Assembly: GCA_001542995.1 (NCBI GenBank)
Contig: LFLA01000005.1
Location: 1 to 64,000, forward strand
Direction of reading: 5' to 3'
DNA: 64,000 bases
Source of the DNA: Nitrospina sp. LS_NOB
Lineage (GTDB): Bacteria > Nitrospinota > Nitrospinia > Nitrospinales > VA-1
Under the pieces are notes generated by a model, which did not search any database, was not told the DNA's origin, and worked only from the letters and a program-made list of their open reading frames with translations. The position numbers and the translations under genes are program-made. Below are positions 46,280 through 55,526 of this stretch, one piece after another (position 1 is the stretch's first letter; each line of letters starts with the position of its first letter).

Positions 46280-46503
46280 GAGTAAGCTCCGAAAGCTCCC
46301 AAGACAAAATCCCTGATAAAACCAATCGATTATCCAGCTTAATTTTTTCGTGCTTTCGCCGTTAATCATAGAACAAACTTCGCAATCTTATAAAACACCC
46401 AACTATTATTGGATCTTCCCCGTCTTTGAACCTGAGCATCATTCCAAGGGCGAAACTATTTACGGACAATCATTCCTAATCTCCCTCAACGAAGCCACAA
46501 ACC

Positions 46504-47763
46504 ATGACCCAGATGAACATAGAAGAACTCAAGTCTAAAACCATATCCGAACTCACCAATATCGCCAAGGATCTGAAGATTCAGGGCCATAGCGGGCTTA
46601 GAAAACAGGACCTGATTTTCAGGATTCTGGAAGCCAAGACTGAAAAGGATGGTCTGATGTTTGGACAGGGGGTGCTGGAGATTCTCCCCGATGGGTTTGG
46701 TTTCCTGCGGGCGCCGACTTACAACTATCTTCCGGGTCCTGATGATATTTATGTTTCGCCCTCGCAGATTCGCAAATTTGATATGCGTACCGGTGATACC
46801 ATTTCCGGGCAGATTCGTCCGCCTAAAGACAGCGAGCGTTATTTCGCTCTGCTGAAGGTGGAGGCGATCAACTTTGAGAATCCGGATAGGACCAAGGACA
46901 AAATTTTATTCGACAACCTGACGCCGTTGTATCCCGAAGAGCGAATCCGGCTGGAGACGCCGGGCGGCAAGGACTATAGTGCCAGGATCATGGACCTGAT
47001 GACCCCTATTGGCAAGGGCCAGCGTGGGTTGATCGTGGCCCCTCCGAGAACCGGAAAAACCATGTTGCTGCAGTCCATTGCCAACAGCATCAGTACCAAT
47101 TTCCCGGAAATTGCGTTGATTGTTTTGCTCATTGACGAGCGTCCGGAAGAAGTGACCGATATGGAACGTTCCGTTAAGGGCGAGGTCATCAGTTCCACTT
47201 TTGACGAGCCGGCGCAAAGGCACGTGCAGGTTGCCGAAATGGTCATTGAAAAAGCTAAGCGGCTGGTAGAGCACAAGCGGGATGTAGTCATTCTGCTCGA
47301 CAGCATCACCCGCTTGGCACGAGCTTACAACGCTATCGTTCCTCCCAGCGGAAAGGTCTTGTCGGGCGGTGTGGATTCTAATGCCCTGCAGAGGCCCAAG
47401 CGATTTTTTGGTGCCGCCCGAAATCTGGAGGAAGGTGGAAGCCTGACCATCATCGCCACGGCGCTTATTGACACGGGAAGCCGCATGGACGACGTTATTT
47501 TTGAAGAATTTAAAGGAACGGGTAACCTGGAAATTGTTCTCGATCGCAAACTGGCGGACAAGAGAACCTTTCCTTCGATTGATATCAACCGCTCTGGAAC
47601 CCGAAAAGAAGAGCTTCTTTTGTCCGACGAAGACCTTCAGCGTGTCTGGTTATTGAGAAAAGTTTTGATCCCTATGGGCATCCATGATACGATGGACCTT
47701 CTCTTACAGAAGATTAAAGAAACCAAAACCAACGCCGAATTTCTGGCGGCTATGAACTCCTGA
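46504..47763 (+). CDS. rho: Transcription termination factor Rho
   Basis: [46 protein letters not shown]. Confidence 0.97.
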   Translation: MTQMNIEELKSKTISELTNIAKDLKIQGHSGLRKQDLIFRILEAKTEKDGLMFGQGVLEILPDGFGFLRAPTYNYLPGPDDIYVSPSQIRKFDMRTGDTISGQIRPPKDSERYFALLKVEAINFENPDRTKDKILFDNLTPLYPEERIRLETPGGKDYSARIMDLMTPIGKGQRGLIVAPPRTGKTMLLQSIANSISTNFPEIALIVLLIDERPEEVTDMERSVKGEVISSTFDEPAQRHVQVAEMVIEKAKRLVEHKRDVVILLDSITRLARAYNAIVPPSGKVLSGGVDSNALQRPKRFFGAARNLEEGGSLTIIATALIDTGSRMDDVIFEEFKGTGNLEIVLDRKLADKRTFPSIDINRSGTRKEELLLSDEDLQRVWLLRKVLIPMGIHDTMDLLLQKIKETKTNAEFLAAMNS

Positions 47764-47773
47764 CGGCGGGATA

Positions 47774-48010
47774 ATGAAAGACAGTATTCATCCTGAATAT
47801 TATGAGACCTTGGTGCGGTGTGCATGTGGAAGCGAAGTGCAGACCCGTACAACCCTGAAAGACCTTCATGTGGAGATCTGTTCCAAGTGTCATCCCTTTT
47901 TCACGGGAAAACAGAAGCTCATGGATACTGCTGGTCGCATTGAAAAATTCAAACGCAAATACGCCAAGGCGAAGCCTGCAGGCATTCAGGAACCAGCCAG
48001 TCCCCAATAA
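47774..48010 (+). CDS. rpmE: 50S ribosomal protein L31 (Cys-containing)
   Basis: [63 protein letters not shown]. Confidence 0.95.
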   Translation: MKDSIHPEYYETLVRCACGSEVQTRTTLKDLHVEICSKCHPFFTGKQKLMDTAGRIEKFKRKYAKAKPAGIQEPASPQ

Positions 48011-48069
48011 GCGCGTTTGTCTTCTTTTCCCTTCTCCGGATCCCTCCGGGGATTTTCTAGAAACCACCC

Positions 48070-49134
48070 ATGTTTGATAAGCTGAAATCGGTTGAGAAAC
48101 GTTATAACGATCTCAACCAGTTCCTCAGTGATCCCAAAATCATTTCCCAGCAGTCCGAGTTCCAGAAGTATGCCCGAGAGCAATCTGAACTGAGTCCCAT
48201 CGTCCACCGGTTTCAAGAGTGGCAGAAGATCAGCCGGCAGTTGGAAGAGAGTAAAAAAATCCTGGATGAAGAGCAAGATCCGGAGTTGATTGAAATGGCC
48301 CAGGAAGACATGGCTGATCTGGAGACCCAAAAGCAGAAAGCGGTAGAGGATCTAAAAATTCTTTTGCTTCCTAAAGACCCCCGCGATGAACGCAACGTTA
48401 TCGTGGAGATTCGTGCCGGTACAGGGGGCGAAGAGGCGGCACTTTTTTCAAACGACTTGTTCCGCATGTATTCGAGATACGCCGAGGAGAAAAAATGGCC
48501 GGTGGAAATTTTAAGTTCCAGCCTGACTGGTAAAGGCGGATTCAAAGAAATCATTTTCAGCATTTCGGGAAAAGGGGTTTATAGCAAACTGAAATATGAA
48601 GGAGGCACTCATCGGGTGCAACGGGTTCCGGATACAGAAAGTCAGGGACGCATTCATACCTCTGCGGTGACAGTTGCGGTTTTGCCAGAGGTGGAGGACG
48701 TGGATATCAAAATTAATCCGGCGGATATAAAAATCGATGTCTACCGTTCATCCGGGCCGGGTGGGCAGAGTGTCAACACGACAGATTCTGCGGTCCGCTT
48801 GACTTACATCCCTACTGGAATGATAGTGACCTGCCAAGATGAAAAATCACAACATAAGAACCGGGAAAAAGCCATGAAGGTTTTAAGAGCCCGGTTATAT
48901 GATGAGGAACAAAGAAAGCAACAGGAATCCATGGCCAGTGACCGCAAGCAGCAGGTGGGTACTGGTGACCGTAGTGGACGCATTCGCACCTATAATTATC
49001 CTCAGGAGCGAGTGACCGACCATAGAATCGGTCTAACTCTGCATAAGCTGTCTTTAGTGATGGAAGGAGACCTCGTTGAGATTCTTGATGCGTTAACGCT
49101 CCACTTCCAGACGCAAGCTCTGAAAGGAGAATAA
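48070..49134 (+). CDS. prfA: Peptide chain release factor 1
   Basis: [27 protein letters not shown]. Confidence 0.96.
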   Translation: MFDKLKSVEKRYNDLNQFLSDPKIISQQSEFQKYAREQSELSPIVHRFQEWQKISRQLEESKKILDEEQDPELIEMAQEDMADLETQKQKAVEDLKILLLPKDPRDERNVIVEIRAGTGGEEAALFSNDLFRMYSRYAEEKKWPVEILSSSLTGKGGFKEIIFSISGKGVYSKLKYEGGTHRVQRVPDTESQGRIHTSAVTVAVLPEVEDVDIKINPADIKIDVYRSSGPGGQSVNTTDSAVRLTYIPTGMIVTCQDEKSQHKNREKAMKVLRARLYDEEQRKQQESMASDRKQQVGTGDRSGRIRTYNYPQERVTDHRIGLTLHKLSLVMEGDLVEILDALTLHFQTQALKGE

Positions 49135-49159
49135 GGTGGAGGTTCTTGAGGAGATAAAA

Positions 49160-50002
49160 ATGGACCAAACCCTCATCTCTTTTCTCGATTGGGCTCAGCG
49201 CAAACTTTCAGGGGTGGCATCGCCCCGGTTGGATGCCGAAGTCTTGATGGCACAGAGCCTTGATATCTCGCGAACGGAATTGATGACGTATCCTGATCGG
49301 ATATTGAACCGCATCGAGGCGAAAAATTTTTGTTCAAGAATCGAGAGAAGAGTTTTGCGCGAGCCAGTTTCTCACATTACTGGAGTTCAAGAATTCTGGT
49401 CGCTCGAGTTTGCAGTGAATGAAAAAGTTCTGACACCCCGGCCGGAAACAGAAATTCTGGTTGAACAATGTTTGAAAGCATTTTCGAAAACATCACCGGT
49501 TAATATTCTGGATCTTGGTACCGGGTCAGGAATTCTCGCGATTGTTTTAGCAAAAGAAATTCCCCAAAGCCAAATCACAGCGATTGAAAAGTCGGACTTA
49601 GAGGTCGCCAGGAAAAATGCCTTGCGGCATGCTGTGGTAGATCAAGTCCGCTTTGTATCCGGTGATCTTATGAAGGTCGACTGGCAAGGGCCGTATCACC
49701 TTATTGTTTCCAACCCTCCCTATATTGAATCGGAAAACGTGTCAAAGTGCATGCCCGAGGTTCGGCAATTTGAACCGATCGAGGCTTTGGATGGGGGCAG
49801 AGATGGTTTGGACTATTACCGCTTCATCGTTCCGATGGCATGGGAAAAACTGGAAGAAAATGGTTTGCTGGCATTGGAGATCGGGCACACCCAAGCCGCG
49901 GCCGTGGTCGCTTTAATGGAAGGCAGCTATCAGGACATTCAGGTGGTTCAGGATTACTCCGGTTATGACCGAGTGATGTTAGCGAGGACTCTGAATGGAT
50001 AA
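49160..50002 (+). CDS. prmC: Release factor glutamine methyltransferase
   Basis: LDLGTGSGILAIVLAKE; LIVSNPPYIESE. Confidence 0.94.
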   Translation: MDQTLISFLDWAQRKLSGVASPRLDAEVLMAQSLDISRTELMTYPDRILNRIEAKNFCSRIERRVLREPVSHITGVQEFWSLEFAVNEKVLTPRPETEILVEQCLKAFSKTSPVNILDLGTGSGILAIVLAKEIPQSQITAIEKSDLEVARKNALRHAVVDQVRFVSGDLMKVDWQGPYHLIVSNPPYIESENVSKCMPEVRQFEPIEALDGGRDGLDYYRFIVPMAWEKLEENGLLALEIGHTQAAAVVALMEGSYQDIQVVQDYSGYDRVMLARTLNG

Positions 50003-51248
50003 GATTGTTATAGAGGGCGGTCGGCCTTTAGAGGGCACTGTTAAGATCAGCGGAGCCAAGAACGCGGTTCTTCCTGTACTGGCTGCAACGCTTCTGACCC
50101 GCGGGCGGAATGTTATTGAAGGGGTTCCAAAAGTTCGCGATGTGGCAACCATGATTCAGCTTCTTGAAGATTTGGGAGCGGAAATCGAAAGCAATCGCGG
50201 TGAAAAAATTGTTTTGGACACGTCTTGCGCAAATAACCCGGAAGCACCCTATGATCTGGTTTCTACGATGCGCGCTTCCTGTCTGGTTCTGGGACCCTTG
50301 TTGGCCAAGTTAGGTCGGGCCCGGGTTTCCCTGCCCGGCGGGTGTGCCATAGGAGCACGACCCATTGATCTCCATATTAAAGGATTGGAAGCAATGGGGG
50401 CGAAGGTCTGGCTGGAACAAGGTTATGTGCACGGAGCCGTCGATGGTCTTAAGGGCACTCAATTCTATTTTGATACGGTTTCGGTAACGGGTACCGCGAA
50501 CCTGATGATGGCGGCATCTCTAGCGGAAGGGGAAACCATTCTGGAAAATGCGGCCAAGGAGCCCGAGGTTGTATTCCTTGCGAATATTTTGAGTCAGGCC
50601 GGAGCAAAAATTGAGGGTCAAGGCACCGATACGATCACCATTCAGGGGGTCTCATCGTTAAAGCCGATCGACTGCCAAATTTTTCCTGACCGCATTGAGG
50701 CTGGCACTTACATGATCGCGGCCGCTATCACCCAGGGAGAAGTATTGATTGAGAATTGTATTCCACAACATGTGGAACCCATAATCCTCAAACTTCAGGA
50801 GGCTCAGGTTGATGTGGAAGTCGATGGCTCCTCGATTCGAGTCCGGGGTGGTCGCCCCTTGACTGCCGTCAATGCTAAGACCCATCCTTATCCGGGGTTC
50901 CCTACTGACATACAGGCCCAGTTTATGGCGTTGATGACTTTGTCGCGCGGACAGAGTATTATCATGGAGACCGTGTTCGAGAATCGGTTTATGCATGTTG
51001 CGGAATTAAAAAGGATGGGAGCTGACATTACGTTGGATGGGCATACAGCGATCATCAATGGGGTGCAAAACCTTTCGGGTGCTCCTTTGATGGCTACCGA
51101 TCTTCGAGCCAGTGCTTCCCTGGTGCTGGCAGCTCTGGCGGCGAAAGGCCAGTCTGTCATTTCCCGTGTTTACCATATTGACCGCGGATATGTGAGCATG
51201 GAAAAAAAGCTTTCCAACCTGGGTGCCCGAATAAAAAGAGTTCAGTAA
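49995..51248 (+). CDS. murA: UDP-N-acetylglucosamine 1-carboxyvinyltransferase
   Basis: GRPLEGTVKISGAKNAVLPVLAATLLT; LPGGCAIGARPIDLH. Confidence 0.96.
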   Translation: MDKIVIEGGRPLEGTVKISGAKNAVLPVLAATLLTRGRNVIEGVPKVRDVATMIQLLEDLGAEIESNRGEKIVLDTSCANNPEAPYDLVSTMRASCLVLGPLLAKLGRARVSLPGGCAIGARPIDLHIKGLEAMGAKVWLEQGYVHGAVDGLKGTQFYFDTVSVTGTANLMMAASLAEGETILENAAKEPEVVFLANILSQAGAKIEGQGTDTITIQGVSSLKPIDCQIFPDRIEAGTYMIAAAITQGEVLIENCIPQHVEPIILKLQEAQVDVEVDGSSIRVRGGRPLTAVNAKTHPYPGFPTDIQAQFMALMTLSRGQSIIMETVFENRFMHVAELKRMGADITLDGHTAIINGVQNLSGAPLMATDLRASASLVLAALAAKGQSVISRVYHIDRGYVSMEKKLSNLGARIKRVQ

Positions 51249-51266
51249 ACCGCTCACTTAATAGCC

Positions 51267-52370
51267 ATGGTTATGGACATAACACACCCCCTTCACAGTC
51301 AGGATATCCAAAGTTTTTTGTTGTGGATGCCCAACTGGATAGGCGATGTGGTGCTGACGCTACCGGTGATACAATCCTTACGCCGCGCATACCCTGTGGC
51401 CCGCATTTCTGTGGTCGCAAAACCTCCTTCCAACGAATTGCTTCTTGGACACCCTGCCATTGATACAGTTTTAACTTTGCCTTCTGGACCGGAAATTGGT
51501 TTTTGGCAAAGAGTTGGCTTTGCCCGCGACCTGAGAAAGTATAATTTTGATGTTGGAGCGGTGTTTCCCAATTCCTTTGGTTCGGCGTTTCTTTTAAGCC
51601 TGACAGGAGCGAGATGCCGATTGGGCTATAACACTGAGGGAAGGGAAATTCTGCTCACTCATCCTGTCGCCACAACAGCGCATTTAAAAAAAGCACAATA
51701 CCGTGTTGAATATTATTTTAAAATCCTTTCATCCCTGAAACTGGATACTCCCGACCGTGATTTTGCTCCGCTTGTTTTACAGGAAGGAGATATCACAACT
51801 CGGAAAGTCCTGCTGGATATGGGTATGGATGAGGATGAGGACTTTCTTACCCTGCATCCGGGGACGTCGCAAGTGGAGCGGAGTTGGCATGTCGAGAGAT
51901 TCGGTATCTTGTGCCAGAAACTGATTAAAGAGGACGGCAAACGGGTGGTTCTTTTGGGTACGGAAAAAGAATCGGAATTGCTGAATCGGATCAGAAACTT
52001 TGGCCAATCAGAAACGATCAAGATCATTCCTCCGGTTAATTTGAGGGTTTTGACAGGACTGTTACGAAAAAGCCAGCTGTTCATTGGTAATGACAGTGGA
52101 ATGATGCACCTTGCGGCAATGGTCGGGGTTCCGATCCTGGGAATTTTTGGACCGGGAAGCCCGGAATCGACTGGCCCTTATATGGCCGTGGAAAAACAGG
52201 AAGTGGTGACGCGGAATTTTTCTTGTTCCCCCTGTAAACAGAAATTTTTTAAAGAGTGTAAACCTTCTCCCCTTTACAAGCCTTATTGCCTTGAAGACAT
52301 TACGGTGAAAGATGTCCATGAGGGAGTTCACCGACTGCTGAAGCGGCTTGAGAATAGATTCCCGAATTAA
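51267..52370 (+). CDS. waaF: ADP-heptose:LPS heptosyltransferase (WaaF-like)
   Basis: LLWMPNWIGDVVLTLPVIQSL; FIGNDSGMMHLAAMVGVPILGIFGPGSP. Confidence 0.85.
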   Translation: MVMDITHPLHSQDIQSFLLWMPNWIGDVVLTLPVIQSLRRAYPVARISVVAKPPSNELLLGHPAIDTVLTLPSGPEIGFWQRVGFARDLRKYNFDVGAVFPNSFGSAFLLSLTGARCRLGYNTEGREILLTHPVATTAHLKKAQYRVEYYFKILSSLKLDTPDRDFAPLVLQEGDITTRKVLLDMGMDEDEDFLTLHPGTSQVERSWHVERFGILCQKLIKEDGKRVVLLGTEKESELLNRIRNFGQSETIKIIPPVNLRVLTGLLRKSQLFIGNDSGMMHLAAMVGVPILGIFGPGSPESTGPYMAVEKQEVVTRNFSCSPCKQKFFKECKPSPLYKPYCLEDITVKDVHEGVHRLLKRLENRFPN

Positions 52371-52377
52371 AGTGCAA

Positions 52378-52719
52378 TCATTTTTCCTGATTTTTTGAGG
52401 GAATGGGTCTTTGCAGTGGCAGGCCATAATAATCACGTATCAATTCTTCTTCCACGGTTGTCATGCTCATGATATTGATGGGGACTGGCGCCCCTAACAT
52501 GGATTCTTTCCGCCACTCGGTTTTTACTTTCCCTAAATCCTTCACCTCGCAGATTTCCACAGGAAGAACCACAACCTTTCCTTTTACCTGAAGAAAGCCT
52601 CCCAAGTTTATGACCAGGTAGTAGCCATGATAAATTTGGCTGTCGACCAGCACCGCATCAATTTTGGCAATGGATTCATTCTTGAAAATTATATCAAACG
52701 GAGATAGTCTCGGTGACAA
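52378..52719 (-). CDS. PRC-barrel-like domain protein
   Basis: AKIDAVLVDSQIYHGYYLVINLGGFLQVKGKVVVLPVEICEVKDLG. Confidence 0.5.
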   Translation of the reverse strand: MSPRLSPFDIIFKNESIAKIDAVLVDSQIYHGYYLVINLGGFLQVKGKVVVLPVEICEVKDLGKVKTEWRKESMLGAPVPINIMSMTTVEEELIRDYYGLPLQRPIPSKNQEK

Positions 52720-52763
52720 TAAACCTGTTTGGTGAGCCTCTTAAAATGCTATAGAATAATAGT

Positions 52764-53162
52764 ATGCGGAGTTGCCCGAAATGTGAGGAAAATTTTCCCG
52801 ACACGCATTCCCTTTGTCCGGATTGTAATGTGGAACTTGTGTCGGAGGTAGCGGAGAAGGAGGCTCCTGACCTGGTGATCCTCTGCACGGTTTTAAACGA
52901 AGCCAAGGCTCATATCATGCGGGGCTTTCTGGAAAACGAAGGCATTCCCTGCCAGTTGGAGAACATATCTTTTCACGCAGAGCCTGCACCGGTCGCGGAT
53001 CTCATGAAGGTTCGTCTTTGGACACTGAGAGAAGATGCGGAGCAAGCCCGTCAATTACTGGAAGAACGTGAAAGCCTTCAGATTTGCTCCGTCTGCGAAA
53101 CCCAAGTGGCTGAGCAGGACGCGGTCTGTCCGCATTGCGGGGAGCAGTTGGAGGAGTGTTAA
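52764..53162 (+). CDS. DUF2007-like protein flanked by zinc ribbons
   Basis: CPKCEENFPDTHSLCPDC; GFLENEGIPCQLENIS...VRLWTLREDAEQARQLLEE; CSVCETQVAEQDAVCPHCG. Confidence 0.7.
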   Translation: MRSCPKCEENFPDTHSLCPDCNVELVSEVAEKEAPDLVILCTVLNEAKAHIMRGFLENEGIPCQLENISFHAEPAPVADLMKVRLWTLREDAEQARQLLEERESLQICSVCETQVAEQDAVCPHCGEQLEEC

Positions 53163-53172
53163 GCGGAAAGAA

Positions 53173-53859
53173 TCAACCCAAAAACCTGAATCTAAAAATA
53201 TGCCAGATGGCGGCAAAGCCGTCTTTCCAAGTGATTTTTTTTCCTTCTGAATAGTCTCTGCCACTGTAGGAGATAGGGACTTCATAGATCCGGAATTTAT
53301 TTTTTGCGACCTTGGCGGTGAACTCAGGTTCAAAGCCAAAACGGTTGCACTTGAAGGCCAGGGAATCGTTCACTTTTTTTGTGAAGACCTTGTAGCCGGT
53401 TTCCATGTCGGTCAGGTTCAGGTTGGTGAACATGTTCGACAGGGTGGTGAGAAATTTGTTACCAAGGTAATGCCAGTAGAACAATACCCGGTGAGGACCT
53501 CCCAGAAATCGAGATCCATACACAACATCGGCCCGCCCATCCAGAATGGGTTCCAGCAATGTTCCGTAGTCGGCAGGATTGTATTCAAGATCAGCATCTT
53601 GAATGATGATGATATCCCCCCGGGTTTTGGAAAAACCGGTGCGCAATGCGGCACCTTTGCCTTTATTGCGGTCATGGTAAAGCACCTGAAAATTTTCCCG
53701 TCCTTCATATTCTTTCAAGACATCCCGTGTTCCGTCTGTGGAGAAATCATCGATCAGGATGATTTCCTTCTCGTAGTCGACAGCTTCGACTTTGGAAACC
53801 AGGGCACGAAGCGTATCGCGTTCGTTATAAACTGGAACAACTATGGAAAGTGTGGGCAA
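53173..53859 (-). CDS. Family 2 glycosyltransferase (dolichyl-phosphate mannosyltransferase-like)
   Basis: [52 protein letters not shown]. Confidence 0.88.
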   Translation of the reverse strand: MPTLSIVVPVYNERDTLRALVSKVEAVDYEKEIILIDDFSTDGTRDVLKEYEGRENFQVLYHDRNKGKGAALRTGFSKTRGDIIIIQDADLEYNPADYGTLLEPILDGRADVVYGSRFLGGPHRVLFYWHYLGNKFLTTLSNMFTNLNLTDMETGYKVFTKKVNDSLAFKCNRFGFEPEFTAKVAKNKFRIYEVPISYSGRDYSEGKKITWKDGFAAIWHIFRFRFLG

Positions 53860-53880
53860 GTTAAGGTCTGGAATAGGGTG

Positions 53881-53913
53881 TAAATAAAGGGAGTTATATA
53901 CTTATTGCCCCAA
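53881..53913 (+). repeat. Target-site duplication TAAATAAA (53881-53888) plus left terminal inverted repeat (53889-53913)
   Basis: TAAATAAA|GGGAGTTATATACTTATTGCCCCAA. Confidence 0.93.
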
Positions 53914-54718
53914 AAGTCAATAGGTATTGTGCTTGCCATAACAAGCAGTAAATTCGGTAACTTACGAACTTTAATAAAAGGCGTGTTAACTGAAATAGGG
54001 CTATGTTGTCTTTGAAATAAGAAAAGCATTATCAAACTGTGCGAGTTCTCCCTTTAGAAAAATAGGCTTTTTGCCGTACATATAAAATGATTAATCCATT
54101 ATTGCTGTCTCTAATAAAAGAAAACCTGGGGGGGGATTATAGCTTTAATTTTTGTTTCTACTATTTTGGGAACTTGGTATTTATCCAAGTGGAAAAGCAA
54201 ATTAGACGACTTAGAACCGGCTCGAACAGGTTTTGCAACTTTATCAGAAAAAGTAGATCATCTAGTATCAAGAGTAGACGATATATGGAAGAAACTTGTT
54301 GATTTCCCTAGTGAGGTTCTCAATAGAAATAGCCCAATAAGTTTAAATCCATTAGGGGAAAAAATTTCAGAAAAAATAGATGCCAAAGCTATAGCCTCTA
54401 GCCACATACACGAACTTAAGGAACAAAGGGCAAATATGGATAGACCAAGTGCCTATGAAATTCAAACTGAAAGTACAGATTTTGCAATAAATCGTTTAAT
54501 AAACTTACTTTCTAAGGAAGAAAAAAATCTACTTGAAAACGAGGCTTTTGAACAGGGTTTAGATATCATATCAATATTACAGATTATCGGTGTTGAGTTA
54601 AGAAACATTTGGTTAAAAGATGTTGGCATGGATATCTCACAAGTAGATGACAAATCTTAAACTTGTATATTGAAACTGACCCACTACCCCAGCTTGGGGC
54701 AATAAGTATATAATTCCC
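53889..54718 (+). mobile_element. 830-bp transposase-less mobile element (mobile-insertion-cassette-like) with one passenger gene
   Basis: 25-bp TIRs with 1 mismatch, perfect 8-bp TSD, interrupts a reconstructable ORF, AT-rich interior. Confidence 0.85.
54087..54660 (+). pseudogene. Passenger gene: predicted single-TM protein of about 190 aa, out of frame at a G8 tract (54128-54135)
   Basis: MINPLLLSLIKENLGG + (one G removed) IIALIFVSTILGTWYLSKWKSKLDDLEPARTGF...VDDKS; 54166-54660 is open as a separate ORF. Confidence 0.6.
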
Positions 54719-54726
54719 TAAATAAA
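54694..54726 (-). repeat. Right terminal inverted repeat (54694-54718) plus target-site duplication TAAATAAA (54719-54726)
   Basis: TTGGGGCAATAAGTATATAATTCCC|TAAATAAA. Confidence 0.93.
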
Positions 54727-54918
54727 GGGGGCAACGGCGCTACCCTCTGTCAGAACTATAAGCAGGCTCATCAGCAACATGATGAAGACAATAGGTCCCA
54801 GCCACCATTTTTTCCGGGTTTTGAGAAAATCCCAAAATTCTACTAATATGGCAAATTTGCTGTCTGGATCAGAGGGGTTATTCACTAAAGGAATCTAATT
54901 ATCATTAATGTTCTGTAG

Positions 54919-54947
54919 ATTTTAGAACAAGAAATATCCAAAGTCTA
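54919..54947 (-). promoter_or_regulatory. Possible promoter for the DUF5989-like/glycosyltransferase unit
   Basis: Minus strand TAGACT - 17 nt - TAAAAT. Confidence 0.35.
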
Positions 54948-54980
54948 AAATAATTTTATCGGGATTTGTCTGTAAAACCT

Positions 54981-55526
54981 TTAATGAGCCTGGGAATGCT
55001 TAAGCGGAAACTCCATTTCCCGGGATAAAAGATTGCCGGCCATTCCGGTCAAAATGCCGGTAATCAGAGCTAGTGAGAAGAAAAAGGGCAGCAGGACGAA
55101 AAAGGAAGTCTGTTTTATAAGAAAAAAATAGACACAGATTGCCGTGATGAAGGTATGGGTGTAGGCTCCGCAAACACTGACGCCAACAAGGCTGAACGGC
55201 CCCTTTCCCCTGTTGTAAACCCCGCACATGACTGCGGTGCCCGCCAGGCCTCCTGCCATACTGAGAAAAAAGGTGGGTCCCAAGAATGTTCCCGCAAGAA
55301 TGGAGCCCAGTATGACCCGAAGCAGGGTAACTATAAAAGCCTCGCGGGTTCCTAAATAAACCAGAGCCATCAGGGTCATCAGGTTGGCCAGTCCCAGTTT
55401 GACCCAGGGTGTGGGTAAGGGGAGCAGGGCTTCAAGGCGATGCAATATTACCCCCAAGGCCACCATTAAAGCCATGGTGACGATTCTCTTGTTGGGCGCA
55501 ATGCTATCAGACATTCCAGGTTTCAT
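54981..55526 (-). CDS. Gx transporter family / heptaprenyl diphosphate synthase component I-like membrane protein
   Basis: MALMVALGVILHRLEALLPLPTPWVKLGLANLMTLMAL. Confidence 0.75.
   Translation of the reverse strand: MKPGMSDSIAPNKRIVTMALMVALGVILHRLEALLPLPTPWVKLGLANLMTLMALVYLGTREAFIVTLLRVILGSILAGTFLGPTFFLSMAGGLAGTAVMCGVYNRGKGPFSLVGVSVCGAYTHTFITAICVYFFLIKQTSFFVLLPFFFSLALITGILTGMAGNLLSREMEFPLKHSQAH

Larger units (their letters stand above)
53841..54885 (-). pseudogene. DUF5989-like small membrane protein, 3' end split by element 53889-54718
   Basis: 5' part 54885-54718: MNNPSDPDSKFAILVEFWDFLKTRKKWWLGPIVFIMLLMSLLIVLTEGSAVAPFI*; severed 3' part reads [16 protein letters not shown] ending at 53841. 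Confidence 0.8.

Noticed and set aside
46071-46325. 84-aa minus-strand ORF upstream of rho
   Set aside because: Overlaps promoter and hairpin; no domain or convincing RBS.
53930-54080. Possible integron attC-like site (taacaagc...gttaact) in the mobile element
   Set aside because: No convincing R'/R'' core pairing or cassette structure; the TIR/TSD footprint explains the element better.
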